A stretch of 14,529 nucleotides of DNA from Anaerolineae bacterium (GCA_026985975.1 JALSPL010000164.1:1-14529), one strand, 5' to 3'; counted from the stretch's first letter, positions 6,065-13,540 are shown. Made by a program: numbers and translations. Notes: generated from the letters alone by a model not told the origin.

Positions 6065-7075
6065 ATGAAAAGACGCCACTTGTTCATGCTGAGTCTGGCC
6101 CTGGCCCTTTTCATAGCGATCATGGCCCCTTTGTTCATGTTCAGCACGCAAGAGGCCCAGGCCCAATGCGGGTCGCAGGCTTCTTCCTGCAAAGATTGCC
6201 ATGAAACCCAGGGCGCGATGCCGGTCAACAACAATGGCGATTGGCACACCCAGCACAGTTTTGGCGATTTTTGCGAATTTTGCCACGCCGGCAATGTGCA
6301 AGCCAAGGAAAAGGACGCGGCCCACACCGGTCTGGCTGCGCCCCTGGGCGATGTGAAGGCCAGTTGTCAGACATGTCATCCCGATGATTTCATGGATCGG
6401 GCCCAAACGTACGCCGCCACCCTGGGCGTGGAGCTGGGCGCAGGGGGAAGCAGCGGCGGCGGTGGCGCCAGCAGCAGCGATGCCAGCGGAGGCGGCGGCG
6501 ACGCTGGCGGGGGAGGCGCTTCGAAAGCGGTGGCCCCGGGCGCAGCAGCCCTGCCCGGAGGCGAGGAGATCGATTTCAATATCCTGTACGAAGAAAAAAC
6601 ATCCCCGCCCACCGGCAATCGCGGCAATCTCATCCTGCTGGGACTCATCGCCCTCACCGCTCTGGCCTTCGCCGCCCTCATCATCAAGCTGGAAGATATC
6701 CCCAATCGCCTGGCGCGCTGGTATCGGGAAAATATCCTGGCCTATCAGCAGCAGGCCGCGGCCGCCGAGGCGCCGGGCACGGGGCAGGTGGCCATGCCCA
6801 GCCTGGACGAACTCGCCGGAGGCCTGCCTGAGGTCATGCCCGAAACCATTGCCGTCGAGCTGCAAGGATATCCTGAATTGCAGCAACTCTGGCCGGCATT
6901 GCAGCGCTTGCATCCGCGTACGCTGCGGGCCCTGGCCACGCTGTTGCAACAAAATCCCTTTGGCGAAAAGGCCATACAGGCCCTGGCGCGGCTGGACCCG
7001 CAATTGCTGGACAATGTGCGCCACCTGAAAAAGGAAGATCGCCTGTTGTTGCAAGCCCTGGTGGAAGAGTTGTAA
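6065..7075 (+). CDS. Trihaem c-type cytochrome with membrane anchor and cytoplasmic tail
   Basis: This 336-residue protein begins with a signal sequence (1-34, MKRR then a hydrophobic run, possible cleavage after AQA). The exported domain has three CxxCH haem sites at 42-46 (CKDCH), 70-74 (CEFCH) and 101-105 (CQTCH), with His61, His64 and His87 as possible sixth ligands. That pattern recalls short cytochrome c3/c7 or NapC-like modules. A Gly/Ser linker (about 127-152) and a Pro/Ala stretch lead to one transmembrane helix (about 188-208) and a helical, Leu/Gln-rich C-terminal domain (about 210-336) that should face the cytoplasm. Its likely role is electron transfer to or from the molybdoenzyme complex encoded downstream. 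ATG-6065 is preceded by a strong GAGGAGG site; the longer frame from 5996 has no such support and would bury the signal peptide. I do not recognise the C-terminal domain. Confidence 0.85.
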   Translation: MKRRHLFMLSLALALFIAIMAPLFMFSTQEAQAQCGSQASSCKDCHETQGAMPVNNNGDWHTQHSFGDFCEFCHAGNVQAKEKDAAHTGLAAPLGDVKASCQTCHPDDFMDRAQTYAATLGVELGAGGSSGGGGASSSDASGGGGDAGGGGASKAVAPGAAALPGGEEIDFNILYEEKTSPPTGNRGNLILLGLIALTALAFAALIIKLEDIPNRLARWYRENILAYQQQAAAAEAPGTGQVAMPSLDELAGGLPEVMPETIAVELQGYPELQQLWPALQRLHPRTLRALATLLQQNPFGEKAIQALARLDPQLLDNVRHLKKEDRLLLQALVEEL

Positions 7076-7108
7076 TCCCACCCCATTGCTCCTGCGGGAG
7101 GACATTTT

Positions 7109-7642
7109 ATGAAATGGATCATCGCACAATTGCGTAAAGAAAGCTGGTCGCCCTACACCTCCGGCGCCATGCTGGGGCTGGTGGTGGTGTTTTCGGTGTG
7201 GCTGACAGGCCACAGCCTGGGGGCCTCCGGCTCTTTCGAAAATGTGGCTGGCGGCCTGCTCAAGGTCATCAGCCCCCAGGCCGCGGATACTCTTTATTGG
7301 AAGCACATCATGCCCGCGGGCATTAGCTGGCAGGTCTATCTGCTCATCGGCGTCTTTTTGGGCTCGCTGGCAGCTTCGCTGCTTTCGAGCAGCTTCAAAC
7401 TTTCGGCCAATCCCGACTTCCAATGGCGGGCGGTGTGGGGGCCGCAAGCCTGGAAACGCTGGCTGGCCGCGTTCGTGGGCGCCATCATCCTGGAATATGG
7501 CGCAGGCATCGCTGGCGGCTGCACCAGCGGTCTGGCCATCTCTGGCGGCGTCGCCCTGGCCCCGGCCGCGTTCATCTTCATCACCGGCATGTTTATTTCT
7601 GGCATTCTGGTCACCATGCTCATTTACCGGAGAAAATTCTAA
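7109..7642 (+). CDS. YeeE/YedE-family transporter subunit, first half
   Basis: This 177-residue membrane protein corresponds to about half of a YeeE/YedE transporter, a family that imports thiosulfate or related sulfur species. Hydrophobic segments lie at about 17-34, 74-95, 117-135 and 150-172. The family's first conserved cysteine motif is present as GIAGGCTSG (Cys138), the only cysteine in the protein. In full-length YeeE, conserved cysteines line the route taken by thiosulfate, so Cys138 is a likely conduit residue. GGGAGG at 7095-7102 precedes the ATG. The next gene, which encodes the other half, starts 2 nt after this stop, so the two products almost certainly pair, as in PmpA/PmpB-type split members. 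Confidence 0.88.
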   Translation: MKWIIAQLRKESWSPYTSGAMLGLVVVFSVWLTGHSLGASGSFENVAGGLLKVISPQAADTLYWKHIMPAGISWQVYLLIGVFLGSLAASLLSSSFKLSANPDFQWRAVWGPQAWKRWLAAFVGAIILEYGAGIAGGCTSGLAISGGVALAPAAFIFITGMFISGILVTMLIYRRKF

Positions 7643-7644
7643 CC

Positions 7645-8205
7645 ATGAACGATATTCTGGCAGCAATTCTGATTGGTTTCGCTTTTGGCTGGTCTTTGCG
7701 CAAGTCGGGCCTTACCAAATATCACAAAATCGTCAACGTTTTCCGCTTTACCGATCTCACCGTGCTCAAATATATGCTGAGCGCGTTGGTGGTGGGCATG
7801 ACCGGACTCTTCCTGCTGGATGGCATGGACGCCATCAAGCTGGCGGTGAGCACCCCCACTTACATGGCGGGCAATCTTATCGGCGGGCTCATCTTTGGCG
7901 GGGGCATGGCCCTCGCCGGATTCTGACCAGGCACCTGCGTCGCCGGTGGCGGCCAAGGTCATTTGGATTATCTCATTCCCGGTCTGTTGGGATTCCTCAG
8001 CGGAGCGATTCTTTTCGGTCTCACTTATCAATCGGTTTATCCCGCCATCTCCAAGATCGCCAACCTGGGCAATGTGACGCTGCCCGAGGCGCTGCATGTC
8101 AACCCCTGGCTGGTCATCATCTTCTTTGCCGAAATCAGCCTGCTGCTCTTCTACTGGTTGGCCCGCAAAGGCGATCCTCGCAAGGATGTCATTCAGGAGT
8201 CGTGA
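7645..8205 (+). CDS. YeeE/YedE-family transporter subunit, second half; predicted selenoprotein (Sec94 at TGA 7924-7926)
   Basis: Read through one internal TGA, this is a 186-residue membrane protein. Before the TGA are a GFAFGWSLRKSG opening (11-22) and an AGNLIGGLIFGGGMALAGF segment (75-93). After it come PGTCVAGGGQGHLD (95-108) and two further hydrophobic stretches (about 109-127 and 154-173). Family members read G(F/Y)CPGT here, so the TGA replaces the conserved conduit cysteine and Cys98 gives a U-P-G-T-C motif. The frame stays open and family-like for 92 codons after the TGA, with no frameshift. A SECIS-like hairpin follows at 7933-7959. I therefore predict selenocysteine insertion. Its role is uptake of thiosulfate or a related chalcogen compound together with the preceding subunit. 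The gene lies between that subunit (2 nt gap) and the molybdoenzyme gene (1 nt gap). The alternative is a nonsense mutation or sequencing error. Confidence 0.85.
7924..7926 (+). other. In-frame TGA read as selenocysteine codon
   Basis: TGA occupies codon 94 of the YeeE/YedE gene, between GGMALAGF and PGTCVAGG, at the position of the family's conserved Cys. TGC or TGT differs from TGA by one base, as at known Cys/Sec positions. Confidence 0.83.
7933..7959 (+). promoter_or_regulatory. Bacterial SECIS-like hairpin
   Basis: The upper stem pairs 7939-7944 (GTCGCC) with 7948-7953 (GGCGGC), including one G-U pair, around the loop GGT at 7945-7947. With C7938 and A7956 bulged, the stem continues through 7936-7937/7954-7955 and 7933-7935/7957-7959, 11 base pairs in all. 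The loop begins 18 nt after the UGA, and its GGU is the seventh codon after it, the same register as the E. coli fdhF SECIS as I recall it. A G in the first two loop positions is a known requirement for SelB recognition. Confidence 0.78.
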
Positions 8206-8206
8206 T

Positions 8207-10462
8207 ATGTCATCAACCCCCCATCCCGAGATATCTGCGCAATCATCGCCCGACTCGGCCTGGCCCTACATCACCCGTCGTCGTTTTTTGGGGGTGATGG
8301 GGGGCGCGGCCACCGCGCTCATCTTCTCCCAAAAACCTGATATCCCCTTGCTCACGTCCGAGATGGCTCCCGCCTACGAAGGGCATCGGCCGCCCACTCA
8401 ATATGAGGTGGTGCACACCTTGTGCGAGCAATGCGTGTGGCGCTGCGGCGTGCGGGCCAAGGTGAAGGATGGCCGCGTCTTCAAGCTGGATGGCAATCCT
8501 CATCACCCCCACGCCAAGGGCAAGCTGTGTCCGCGGGGGCAGGCGGGCATCGCCACCCTCTATGATCCCGACCGCCTGCAATATCCATTGATTCGGGCGG
8601 GCGAACGGGGCGGCGGCAAATGGAAGCGGGTGAGTTGGGAAGACGCGTTGGATTATGTGGCTTCTCGCATGTTGGAGATCAAGGAAAAATATGGCCCCGA
8701 AGCCATGATCTTCAGCACCACCCACAATCTCATCCAGACCCAATTCGAAAATCTGCTCAAGGCCTATGGCTCGCCCAATTATGGCACCCAGCGTTCGTTG
8801 TGCTTCAACGCCATGATTCTTTCCAATCTGATGACTTACGGGTTGGAGGAGCCGGGCCGCGACTACAGCTCCGCCCAATACATCATCCTCACGGGGCGGA
8901 ATCTGATGGAGGCTATCTCCAATTCGGAGACGCAAGACCTGGTGGCGGCCATCGCCCGCGGGGCCAAGGTGGTGATGTTGGATCCCCGCTTCACCAAGAC
9001 CGCGGCCAAGGCCAGCGAATGGCTGCCCATCAAACCGGGAACCGACCTGGCCTTCCATCTGGCCCTCATCCATGAGATCATCGAAAACGAGATGTATGAT
9101 GAGGAGTTCGTCCAGAATTACACCGTGGGGTTCGATGAGCTGAAGTCGGCGGTCAGCGGCTATACGCCCGAATGGGCCGCCAGCAAGTGCGAAATTCCGG
9201 CGGACGCCATTCGCCGCATCGCCCGCGAGTTCGCGCTGGCTGCGCCCCACGCCTTTGCGCATCCCAACTGGCGCACCAGCAATTTCCTCAACTCCTTCCA
9301 AACCGAACGGGCCATTGCCATCCTCAACGCGCTGGTGGGCAACTGGAATCAACCCGGCGGGTTGGTGGGCGGCGGCGGGGGCGAAGGCGAGGGCCTGGGA
9401 ACCATTCCCCAGCCTCCCTATCCCCGGGTTTCGGCCCTGCGCCTGGATGGCGTGCCCTGGAAATATCCCCTGGTGCCTTTCAAGCTGGGCGTCTTCCAGG
9501 AGCTGCGGGATAATATCTTGCGGGGCGATCCCTATCAGGCCAAGGGCTGGTTCATCTATCGCCAAAATCCCCTCAATTCCCTGCCCGAACGGCGCAAGAC
9601 CATCGAGGCTTTCAGCAAGCTGGAGTTCATCGTCACCATCGATATCAGCATGAACGACACCGCCTGGTTCAGTGATGTAGTGCTGCCCGAAGCCACCTAT
9701 CTGGAACGCTACGATCCGCTGGCGGTGGTGGGGGATAGCGTATTCATTCGCCAGCCGGTGGTGGCGCCCATGTATGAAAGCAAGCCGGGATTGTGGATCT
9801 TCAAAGAGTTGGGCGAACGTTTGGGCCTGGGCGATTATTTCCAGTATCAGGATGAGGAGGATTATCTGCGCAAACAGCTCGAACCTCTGGGCGTGACTCT
9901 GGAGGAGCTGAAGGAGCTGGGGCATTTCCCCATGCCGCGCGGCGAAAGTGCGGCGGGCGAGGAGGAGACGCCCGCCCTGAGCTGGAATACGCCTTCGGGC
10001 AAGGTGGAGCTGGCCAGCGAGGTGTTGCGCAATTCCGAATTTCCGCCCACGCCCATCTGGGAGGAGCCGCCCGCCGCGCCCGCGGATCAGTTCTATCTGC
10101 TCACGGGCAAGGTGGCGCAACACACCCAGTTCGCCACCCAAAACAACTGGCTGCTGCACGAACGCGTGCCCGACAATCCCCTGTGGATTCATCCCGATCC
10201 CGCGCGAGACCGGGGCATCGAGAGCGGAGATGAAGTCTGGGTGGAAAGTCCGGGCGGGCGGGTGAAGACCGTGGCCCTGGTCACCGAACGCATCCGCCCC
10301 GATTGTGTTTATATGACGCCCGGTTTCGGCAAGGTGAGCAAGGGCATGTCCCTGGCTTATCGAGCGGGCGTCAGCGATTCCGATCTCCACCTGAGTTTCA
10401 TCGATGAAATCAGCGGCTCTCAGGCGCTTTCTCAAACCACTGTCACCGTCACCAAGGCATAG
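8207..10462 (+). CDS. Molybdopterin oxidoreductase catalytic subunit, PhsA/PsrA type
   Basis: This 751-residue protein should carry bis-MGD molybdenum and one [4Fe-4S] cluster and act on a sulfur compound (thiosulfate, polysulfide or tetrathionate) or a related oxyanion. A Tat signal, TRRRFLG at 23-29 with a hydrophobic run, shows folded export. The cluster ligands are Cys73, Cys76, Cys80 and Cys108 (CEQCVWRC then LCPRG). The residue in the Mo-ligand position is Cys199 in YGSPNYGTQRSLC, as in thiosulfate and polysulfide reductases rather than Ser (DMSO reductase) or Sec (formate dehydrogenase). Length and motifs fit PhsA/PsrA. TtrA and SrdA-like selenate reductases are close alternatives, so the substrate and direction are not settled. 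ATG-8207 follows AGGAG at 8195-8199 by 7 nt; a longer frame from 8096 only overlaps the transporter gene. Subunits B and C follow directly. Confidence 0.9.
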   Translation: MSSTPHPEISAQSSPDSAWPYITRRRFLGVMGGAATALIFSQKPDIPLLTSEMAPAYEGHRPPTQYEVVHTLCEQCVWRCGVRAKVKDGRVFKLDGNPHHPHAKGKLCPRGQAGIATLYDPDRLQYPLIRAGERGGGKWKRVSWEDALDYVASRMLEIKEKYGPEAMIFSTTHNLIQTQFENLLKAYGSPNYGTQRSLCFNAMILSNLMTYGLEEPGRDYSSAQYIILTGRNLMEAISNSETQDLVAAIARGAKVVMLDPRFTKTAAKASEWLPIKPGTDLAFHLALIHEIIENEMYDEEFVQNYTVGFDELKSAVSGYTPEWAASKCEIPADAIRRIAREFALAAPHAFAHPNWRTSNFLNSFQTERAIAILNALVGNWNQPGGLVGGGGGEGEGLGTIPQPPYPRVSALRLDGVPWKYPLVPFKLGVFQELRDNILRGDPYQAKGWFIYRQNPLNSLPERRKTIEAFSKLEFIVTIDISMNDTAWFSDVVLPEATYLERYDPLAVVGDSVFIRQPVVAPMYESKPGLWIFKELGERLGLGDYFQYQDEEDYLRKQLEPLGVTLEELKELGHFPMPRGESAAGEEETPALSWNTPSGKVELASEVLRNSEFPPTPIWEEPPAAPADQFYLLTGKVAQHTQFATQNNWLLHERVPDNPLWIHPDPARDRGIESGDEVWVESPGGRVKTVALVTERIRPDCVYMTPGFGKVSKGMSLAYRAGVSDSDLHLSFIDEISGSQALSQTTVTVTKA

Positions 10463-10466
10463 AACT

Positions 10467-11072
10467 ATGACGACGAATCTCAAAGGAATGCTCACCCACA
10501 TCGAACCGCCCAAGCCCAACCCCCAGGCGGGCCGCCGATGGGCTTTCGTCATCGAACCGGACCGATGCATCGATTGCGAGGCGTGCATGGTGGCCTGTTC
10601 GGTGGAAAATCAGGTGCCGGTGGGCCATCATCGCAACTGGATCGCCCACCGCGAAAAGGGGAAATTCCCCTACCTGAGCCTGCACTTCGAACCGGAAAAC
10701 TGCCACCATTGCAGCAATCCCCCGTGCGAGATGGTGTGCCCCACCGGAGCCACCTTCCGCCGGGAGGATGGGCTGGTGCTCATCAATTATGACGATTGCA
10801 TCGGCTGCCGATATTGCATGATGGCCTGCCCGTATGACGCCCGTTATTTCGATGAAGATCGAGGCGTGGTGGATAAATGCACTTTCTGCGTGCATCGTCT
10901 GGATGCCGGACAGCCGCCCGCGTGTGTGGAAACCTGCATCGGCGGCGCCCGCCACTTCGGCGATATCAACGATCCCGAAAGCGAGGTGGCCAAACTGCTG
11001 GCCAGGCACGAGGTTTATGTCCGCTATGCCGAAGCGGGCACCGGTCCCGCCATCTTCTACATCATGGACTAA
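10467..11072 (+). CDS. Four-cluster ferredoxin subunit, PhsB/PsrB type
   Basis: This 201-residue electron-transfer subunit has 16 cysteines set for four [4Fe-4S] clusters: 34/37/40/44, 79/82/87/91, 111/114/117/121 and 138/141/153/157. This is the standard layout of PsrB, PhsB, NrfC and DmsB. No signal peptide is present, so it should be exported by hitch-hiking with the Tat-bearing catalytic subunit. It passes electrons between the molybdenum subunit and the quinone site of the NrfD-like subunit. ATG-10467 starts 4 nt after the catalytic gene's stop. A weak AAGG at 10453-10456 is the only ribosome site seen, so translational coupling is likely. Confidence 0.92.
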   Translation: MTTNLKGMLTHIEPPKPNPQAGRRWAFVIEPDRCIDCEACMVACSVENQVPVGHHRNWIAHREKGKFPYLSLHFEPENCHHCSNPPCEMVCPTGATFRREDGLVLINYDDCIGCRYCMMACPYDARYFDEDRGVVDKCTFCVHRLDAGQPPACVETCIGGARHFGDINDPESEVAKLLARHEVYVRYAEAGTGPAIFYIMD

Positions 11073-11083
11073 AGGAGTGCATC

Positions 11084-12088
11084 ATGGAACATGGACACAC
11101 CGTTTTCGAATGGGGCCTGTTGGTGGTCATCTATCTTTACACCGCGGGCATTAGCGCCGGCATGTTCGCCACCTCGGCCTTTGCCACTTATGTGGGTGGC
11201 GGACGCTATCGCCGCATCGCCCGTCTGGGCGCGCTCCTGGCGCCCTGGCCATTGGCTCTGGGACTGGGGATGTTGGTGTTGGATTTAGGACGCCCCCTTT
11301 ATTTTTGGAAACTTTTTGTCACGATTCAGCCCACTTCGCCCATGTCCATCGGCAGTTGGCTGCTGAGTCTGTTCATGCTGGTGGCGATGATCAATCTTAT
11401 CCTGTGGCTGCCCCGACCCTGGCGCAATCTCATCAAATTTCCCCATAGCCGGGCCGATGTGCGGGATCGCCTGCGCTGGCAACCGTTGACCGCGCGCATG
11501 GTGCGCATGGGGCGCGGCGTTGTTGCGGCCATTGGTTTTCCTCTTTCTTTGGGAGTGGCCATGTACACCGGTATCCTCCTGGGCGCGATTCCGGGGCGTC
11601 CGTTTTGGAATACGCCCATGCTGGCGCAGCTCTTCCTTTTTTCCGCCATGTCCACGGGCGTGGCTGCGCTGCTTTTGGTGGCGGCGCTGTGGGGCCGCAT
11701 CTCCGATCCCCACGAACTGGCCCACGAACGCCACATGCTGGTTTCCATGGATGTGGTGCTGATTCTCATGGAGTTTTTCATCATCATTCCCTTTTTCCTG
11801 CATCAGGCCCTGAACACCCGCAGTTCCGCAGAATCGTTGAATCTGGTGATGGGCGGGCCCTACACTGCGCTGTTGTGGGGCGGCGTCATCAGCCTGGGGC
11901 TGTTGCTGCCCCTGCTCATCGAAGGGTATGAGCTGTATCCCGTGGCGTTGAAGGAAGGAGCGGTCAAGTATAACCGGCTGTTGGGCGGGCTCAGCGGCTT
12001 GCTGGTGCTCATCGGCGGCTTCCTGTTGCGTTATGTTTTCGTCTACGCAGGCCAGCTTTCCCATTTTCTGCCTGTTTTGCCTCGCTGA
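11084..12088 (+). CDS. NrfD/PsrC-family quinone-reactive membrane subunit
   Basis: This 334-residue polytopic protein matches the NrfD/PsrC family, which anchors the periplasmic molybdoenzyme and exchanges electrons with menaquinone. FEWGLLVVIYLYTAGISAGM near the N-terminus and LDLGRPLYFWKLF at about 65-77 are typical family segments. About eight hydrophobic helices follow, and a charged loop (PHELAHERHM) sits before helix 6. No haem-binding motif is evident, as expected. AAAGGAG at 11071-11077 gives a strong ribosome site 6 nt before ATG-11084, 11 nt after the ferredoxin stop. Together with the two preceding genes it forms a complete PsrABC-like complex. Confidence 0.9.
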   Translation: MEHGHTVFEWGLLVVIYLYTAGISAGMFATSAFATYVGGGRYRRIARLGALLAPWPLALGLGMLVLDLGRPLYFWKLFVTIQPTSPMSIGSWLLSLFMLVAMINLILWLPRPWRNLIKFPHSRADVRDRLRWQPLTARMVRMGRGVVAAIGFPLSLGVAMYTGILLGAIPGRPFWNTPMLAQLFLFSAMSTGVAALLLVAALWGRISDPHELAHERHMLVSMDVVLILMEFFIIIPFFLHQALNTRSSAESLNLVMGGPYTALLWGGVISLGLLLPLLIEGYELYPVALKEGAVKYNRLLGGLSGLLVLIGGFLLRYVFVYAGQLSHFLPVLPR

Positions 12089-12091
12089 AGA

Positions 12092-12124
12092 AGGTGCGGC
12101 GCACTTCCGAAGTGCGACGCATCT
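12092..12124 (+). promoter_or_regulatory. Intercistronic hairpin after the NrfD gene
   Basis: Left arm 12092-12106 pairs with right arm 12110-12124 around the 3-nt loop CCG: 13 Watson-Crick pairs, one G-U and one G-A mismatch (12099/12117). It begins 3 nt after the NrfD stop. There is no T-run downstream, so it is not a standard intrinsic terminator. It may stabilise or process the mRNA, lower downstream expression, or be a dispersed palindromic repeat. Confidence 0.7.
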
Positions 12125-12161
12125 GCCACCTGAACCCTTCCCACCCTCTCTGGAGATGATT

Positions 12162-12851
12162 ATGAAACGTTTTGTCATCGGGATGGCGCTGCTCTTATTG
12201 GCTCTGGGCCTGGGAGGCTGCGCTCGCAGTACGCCCACGCCCCAAATCATTATCGTCACGCCCACTCCCATCCCCTCTCCTGCCACCCAAAACGCCTCTG
12301 TGTTCATCCCTGAACTGGGTCGGGGGCAGCAGGTTTTCATCGATCAAAAATGTGTGGCCTGCCATGGCTTCAAGGCGGAAGGAGGCATAGGCCCGGCCCT
12401 GGCGCATCTCGACATGTCCTTTCCCGTATTCCTGGAACAGGTGCGGGCGCCGGCCGCGCCCATGCCGGGCTACGATGTTTTTATGGTCACAGAAAAGGAC
12501 GCCTACGACATTTACGGCTGGCTACGTTCGCTGCCGCCCGCACCCGTCACCTCCGCGCCCACTGCCACTGCCATCGATCTCGAAGAATGCGAGGATATGA
12601 ATGGCATGACCCTGTGGATCACCTTCCATTGCGATGATTGCCACGGCGTCTTTGCCCAGGGCAGCTTCAATGGCCCCCCTCTGGCGCAGATCAGTCAGCC
12701 TCTGGAGGAGGAGCTGGCGCGGATGCGGGCCACCGGCGATCAGATTCCCGAACATCGCGCCGACCGCATGAATGACAAGTTGTTCGGCCGCCTGTATGAC
12801 TGGTTGCGCACCGGCGCGGGCATCGGCGAAGGCGAATGCGCGCCCCAATGA
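12162..12851 (+). CDS. Dihaem cytochrome c lipoprotein (copy 1)
   Basis: This 229-residue protein has a lipoprotein signal with lipobox LGGC (lipidated Cys20) and a Thr/Pro-rich tether (24-40), so it should be anchored on the outer face of the membrane. Two cytochrome c domains follow, with haem sites CVACH (64-68) and CDDCH (157-161). In domain 1 the motif APMPGYDVF supplies Met101 as the likely sixth ligand, and DIYGWL (116-121) is the usual closing helix. Domain 2 has no matching Met-Pro; its conserved IPEH (His198) may serve. It should carry electrons between the quinone-linked complexes and other c-type cytochromes. GGAG at 12152-12155 lies 6 nt before ATG-12162; the longer frame from 12033 overlaps the NrfD gene and lacks support. 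A paralogue follows after 11 nt. Confidence 0.88.
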   Translation: MKRFVIGMALLLLALGLGGCARSTPTPQIIIVTPTPIPSPATQNASVFIPELGRGQQVFIDQKCVACHGFKAEGGIGPALAHLDMSFPVFLEQVRAPAAPMPGYDVFMVTEKDAYDIYGWLRSLPPAPVTSAPTATAIDLEECEDMNGMTLWITFHCDDCHGVFAQGSFNGPPLAQISQPLEEELARMRATGDQIPEHRADRMNDKLFGRLYDWLRTGAGIGEGECAPQ

Positions 12852-12862
12852 GGAGAATGAGC

Positions 12863-13540
12863 ATGAAACGAGCGTTGATTCTGCTGATTTTGTTATTGCT
12901 TCTTACCGCAGCGGGTTGCATAGGGCGCGCCATTCAGCCGGCGCCGCCCACGCCCACGGCCACGCCCGCATCCGCACTGAATCTGGCTCCGCCCGCTGTG
13001 GCCAATGGCCAGAGTCAGTTCCAAAAGCATCAGTGCGTCAGTTGTCACGGGCCGCAGGCCGCGGGAGGCGTGGGCCCGCAACTGGCCCGCACCACCCTGG
13101 ATTTTCCTCATTTCCTGGAAAAAGTGCGCAACGCCATTCCGCCCAAACCGGCCTACAGCCCCCAGGAGCTGCCCGACCAGGATGTGTATGACATCTACGC
13201 CTGGTTGCAGCAAATCCAGGCGGGAGCCAAGCCCACACTGATCGCGCCCCCCGCGGTGCAGGTGCAACCAGGTCAAGAGACATTGCCCGACGGCCCCATC
13301 TTGGGCATGAGTCTGTGGACGGGCCTCCGCTGCGATGGTTGTCATGGGGCCTTTGCCCAGGGGGCGGCTCAAGCGCCGGCGCTGGCGGGCCTCAGCTATC
13401 CCTACGAACGGGAGCGGGCCAAGATGCGCCAAACGGCCGCTGAAATCCCCGAGCACAGCGCCGATTTCATCCATGATGTGGTGCTCAAGAGGTTGTATCA
13501 ATGGCTGCAACAGGGCGCGCAACCCCTGGGCGGATGCTAG
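12863..13540 (+). CDS. Dihaem cytochrome c lipoprotein (copy 2)
   Basis: This 225-residue paralogue of the preceding protein has the same plan: lipobox TAAGC (Cys19), a Pro/Thr tether (27-36) and two haem domains with CVSCH (58-62) and CDGCH (157-161). The shared blocks include GPQLARTTLDFP, DIYAWL, GMSLWTGLRCDGCHGAFAQG and EIPEHSADFIHD, so the pair arose by gene duplication. A notable change is in domain 1: the PMPGY that gives copy 1 its Met ligand is PKPAY here (Lys95), and no other Met lies in this domain. That haem may use Lys or His, or be five-coordinate. AGGAG at 12851-12855 lies 7 nt before ATG-12863, which is preferred over in-frame ATGs at 12848 and 12857. Confidence 0.88.
   Translation: MKRALILLILLLLLTAAGCIGRAIQPAPPTPTATPASALNLAPPAVANGQSQFQKHQCVSCHGPQAAGGVGPQLARTTLDFPHFLEKVRNAIPPKPAYSPQELPDQDVYDIYAWLQQIQAGAKPTLIAPPAVQVQPGQETLPDGPILGMSLWTGLRCDGCHGAFAQGAAQAPALAGLSYPYERERAKMRQTAAEIPEHSADFIHDVVLKRLYQWLQQGAQPLGGC

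Noticed and set aside
6029..7666. Long minus-strand frame opposite the trihaem cytochrome and YeeE genes
   Set aside because: It is a shadow of GC-rich plus-strand coding sequence, with no recognisable domain or ribosome site.
7645..7926. YeeE second half as a pseudogene or a complete 93-residue protein ending at TGA
   Set aside because: The frame continues in family sequence for 92 codons, the stop replaces a conserved Cys exactly, and a SECIS-like hairpin follows. A random nonsense mutation would not predict these together.
7963..8205. Separate small gene starting at TTG-7963
   Set aside because: It is the in-frame continuation of the selenoprotein gene, and the conserved PGTC motif lies upstream of this start.
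8096..8206. Longer start for the molybdopterin subunit
   Set aside because: It overlaps the transporter gene out of frame, and ATG-8207 has a well-placed AGGAG and puts the Tat motif near the N-terminus.
8243..10588. 781-codon minus-strand frame opposite the molybdopterin gene
   Set aside because: The plus strand carries a complete, motif-rich enzyme; the antisense product is His/Gly/Gln-rich shadow sequence.
12092..12124. Intrinsic terminator after the NrfD gene
   Set aside because: The stem is strong but no T-run follows, and the same-strand respiratory genes continue closely.
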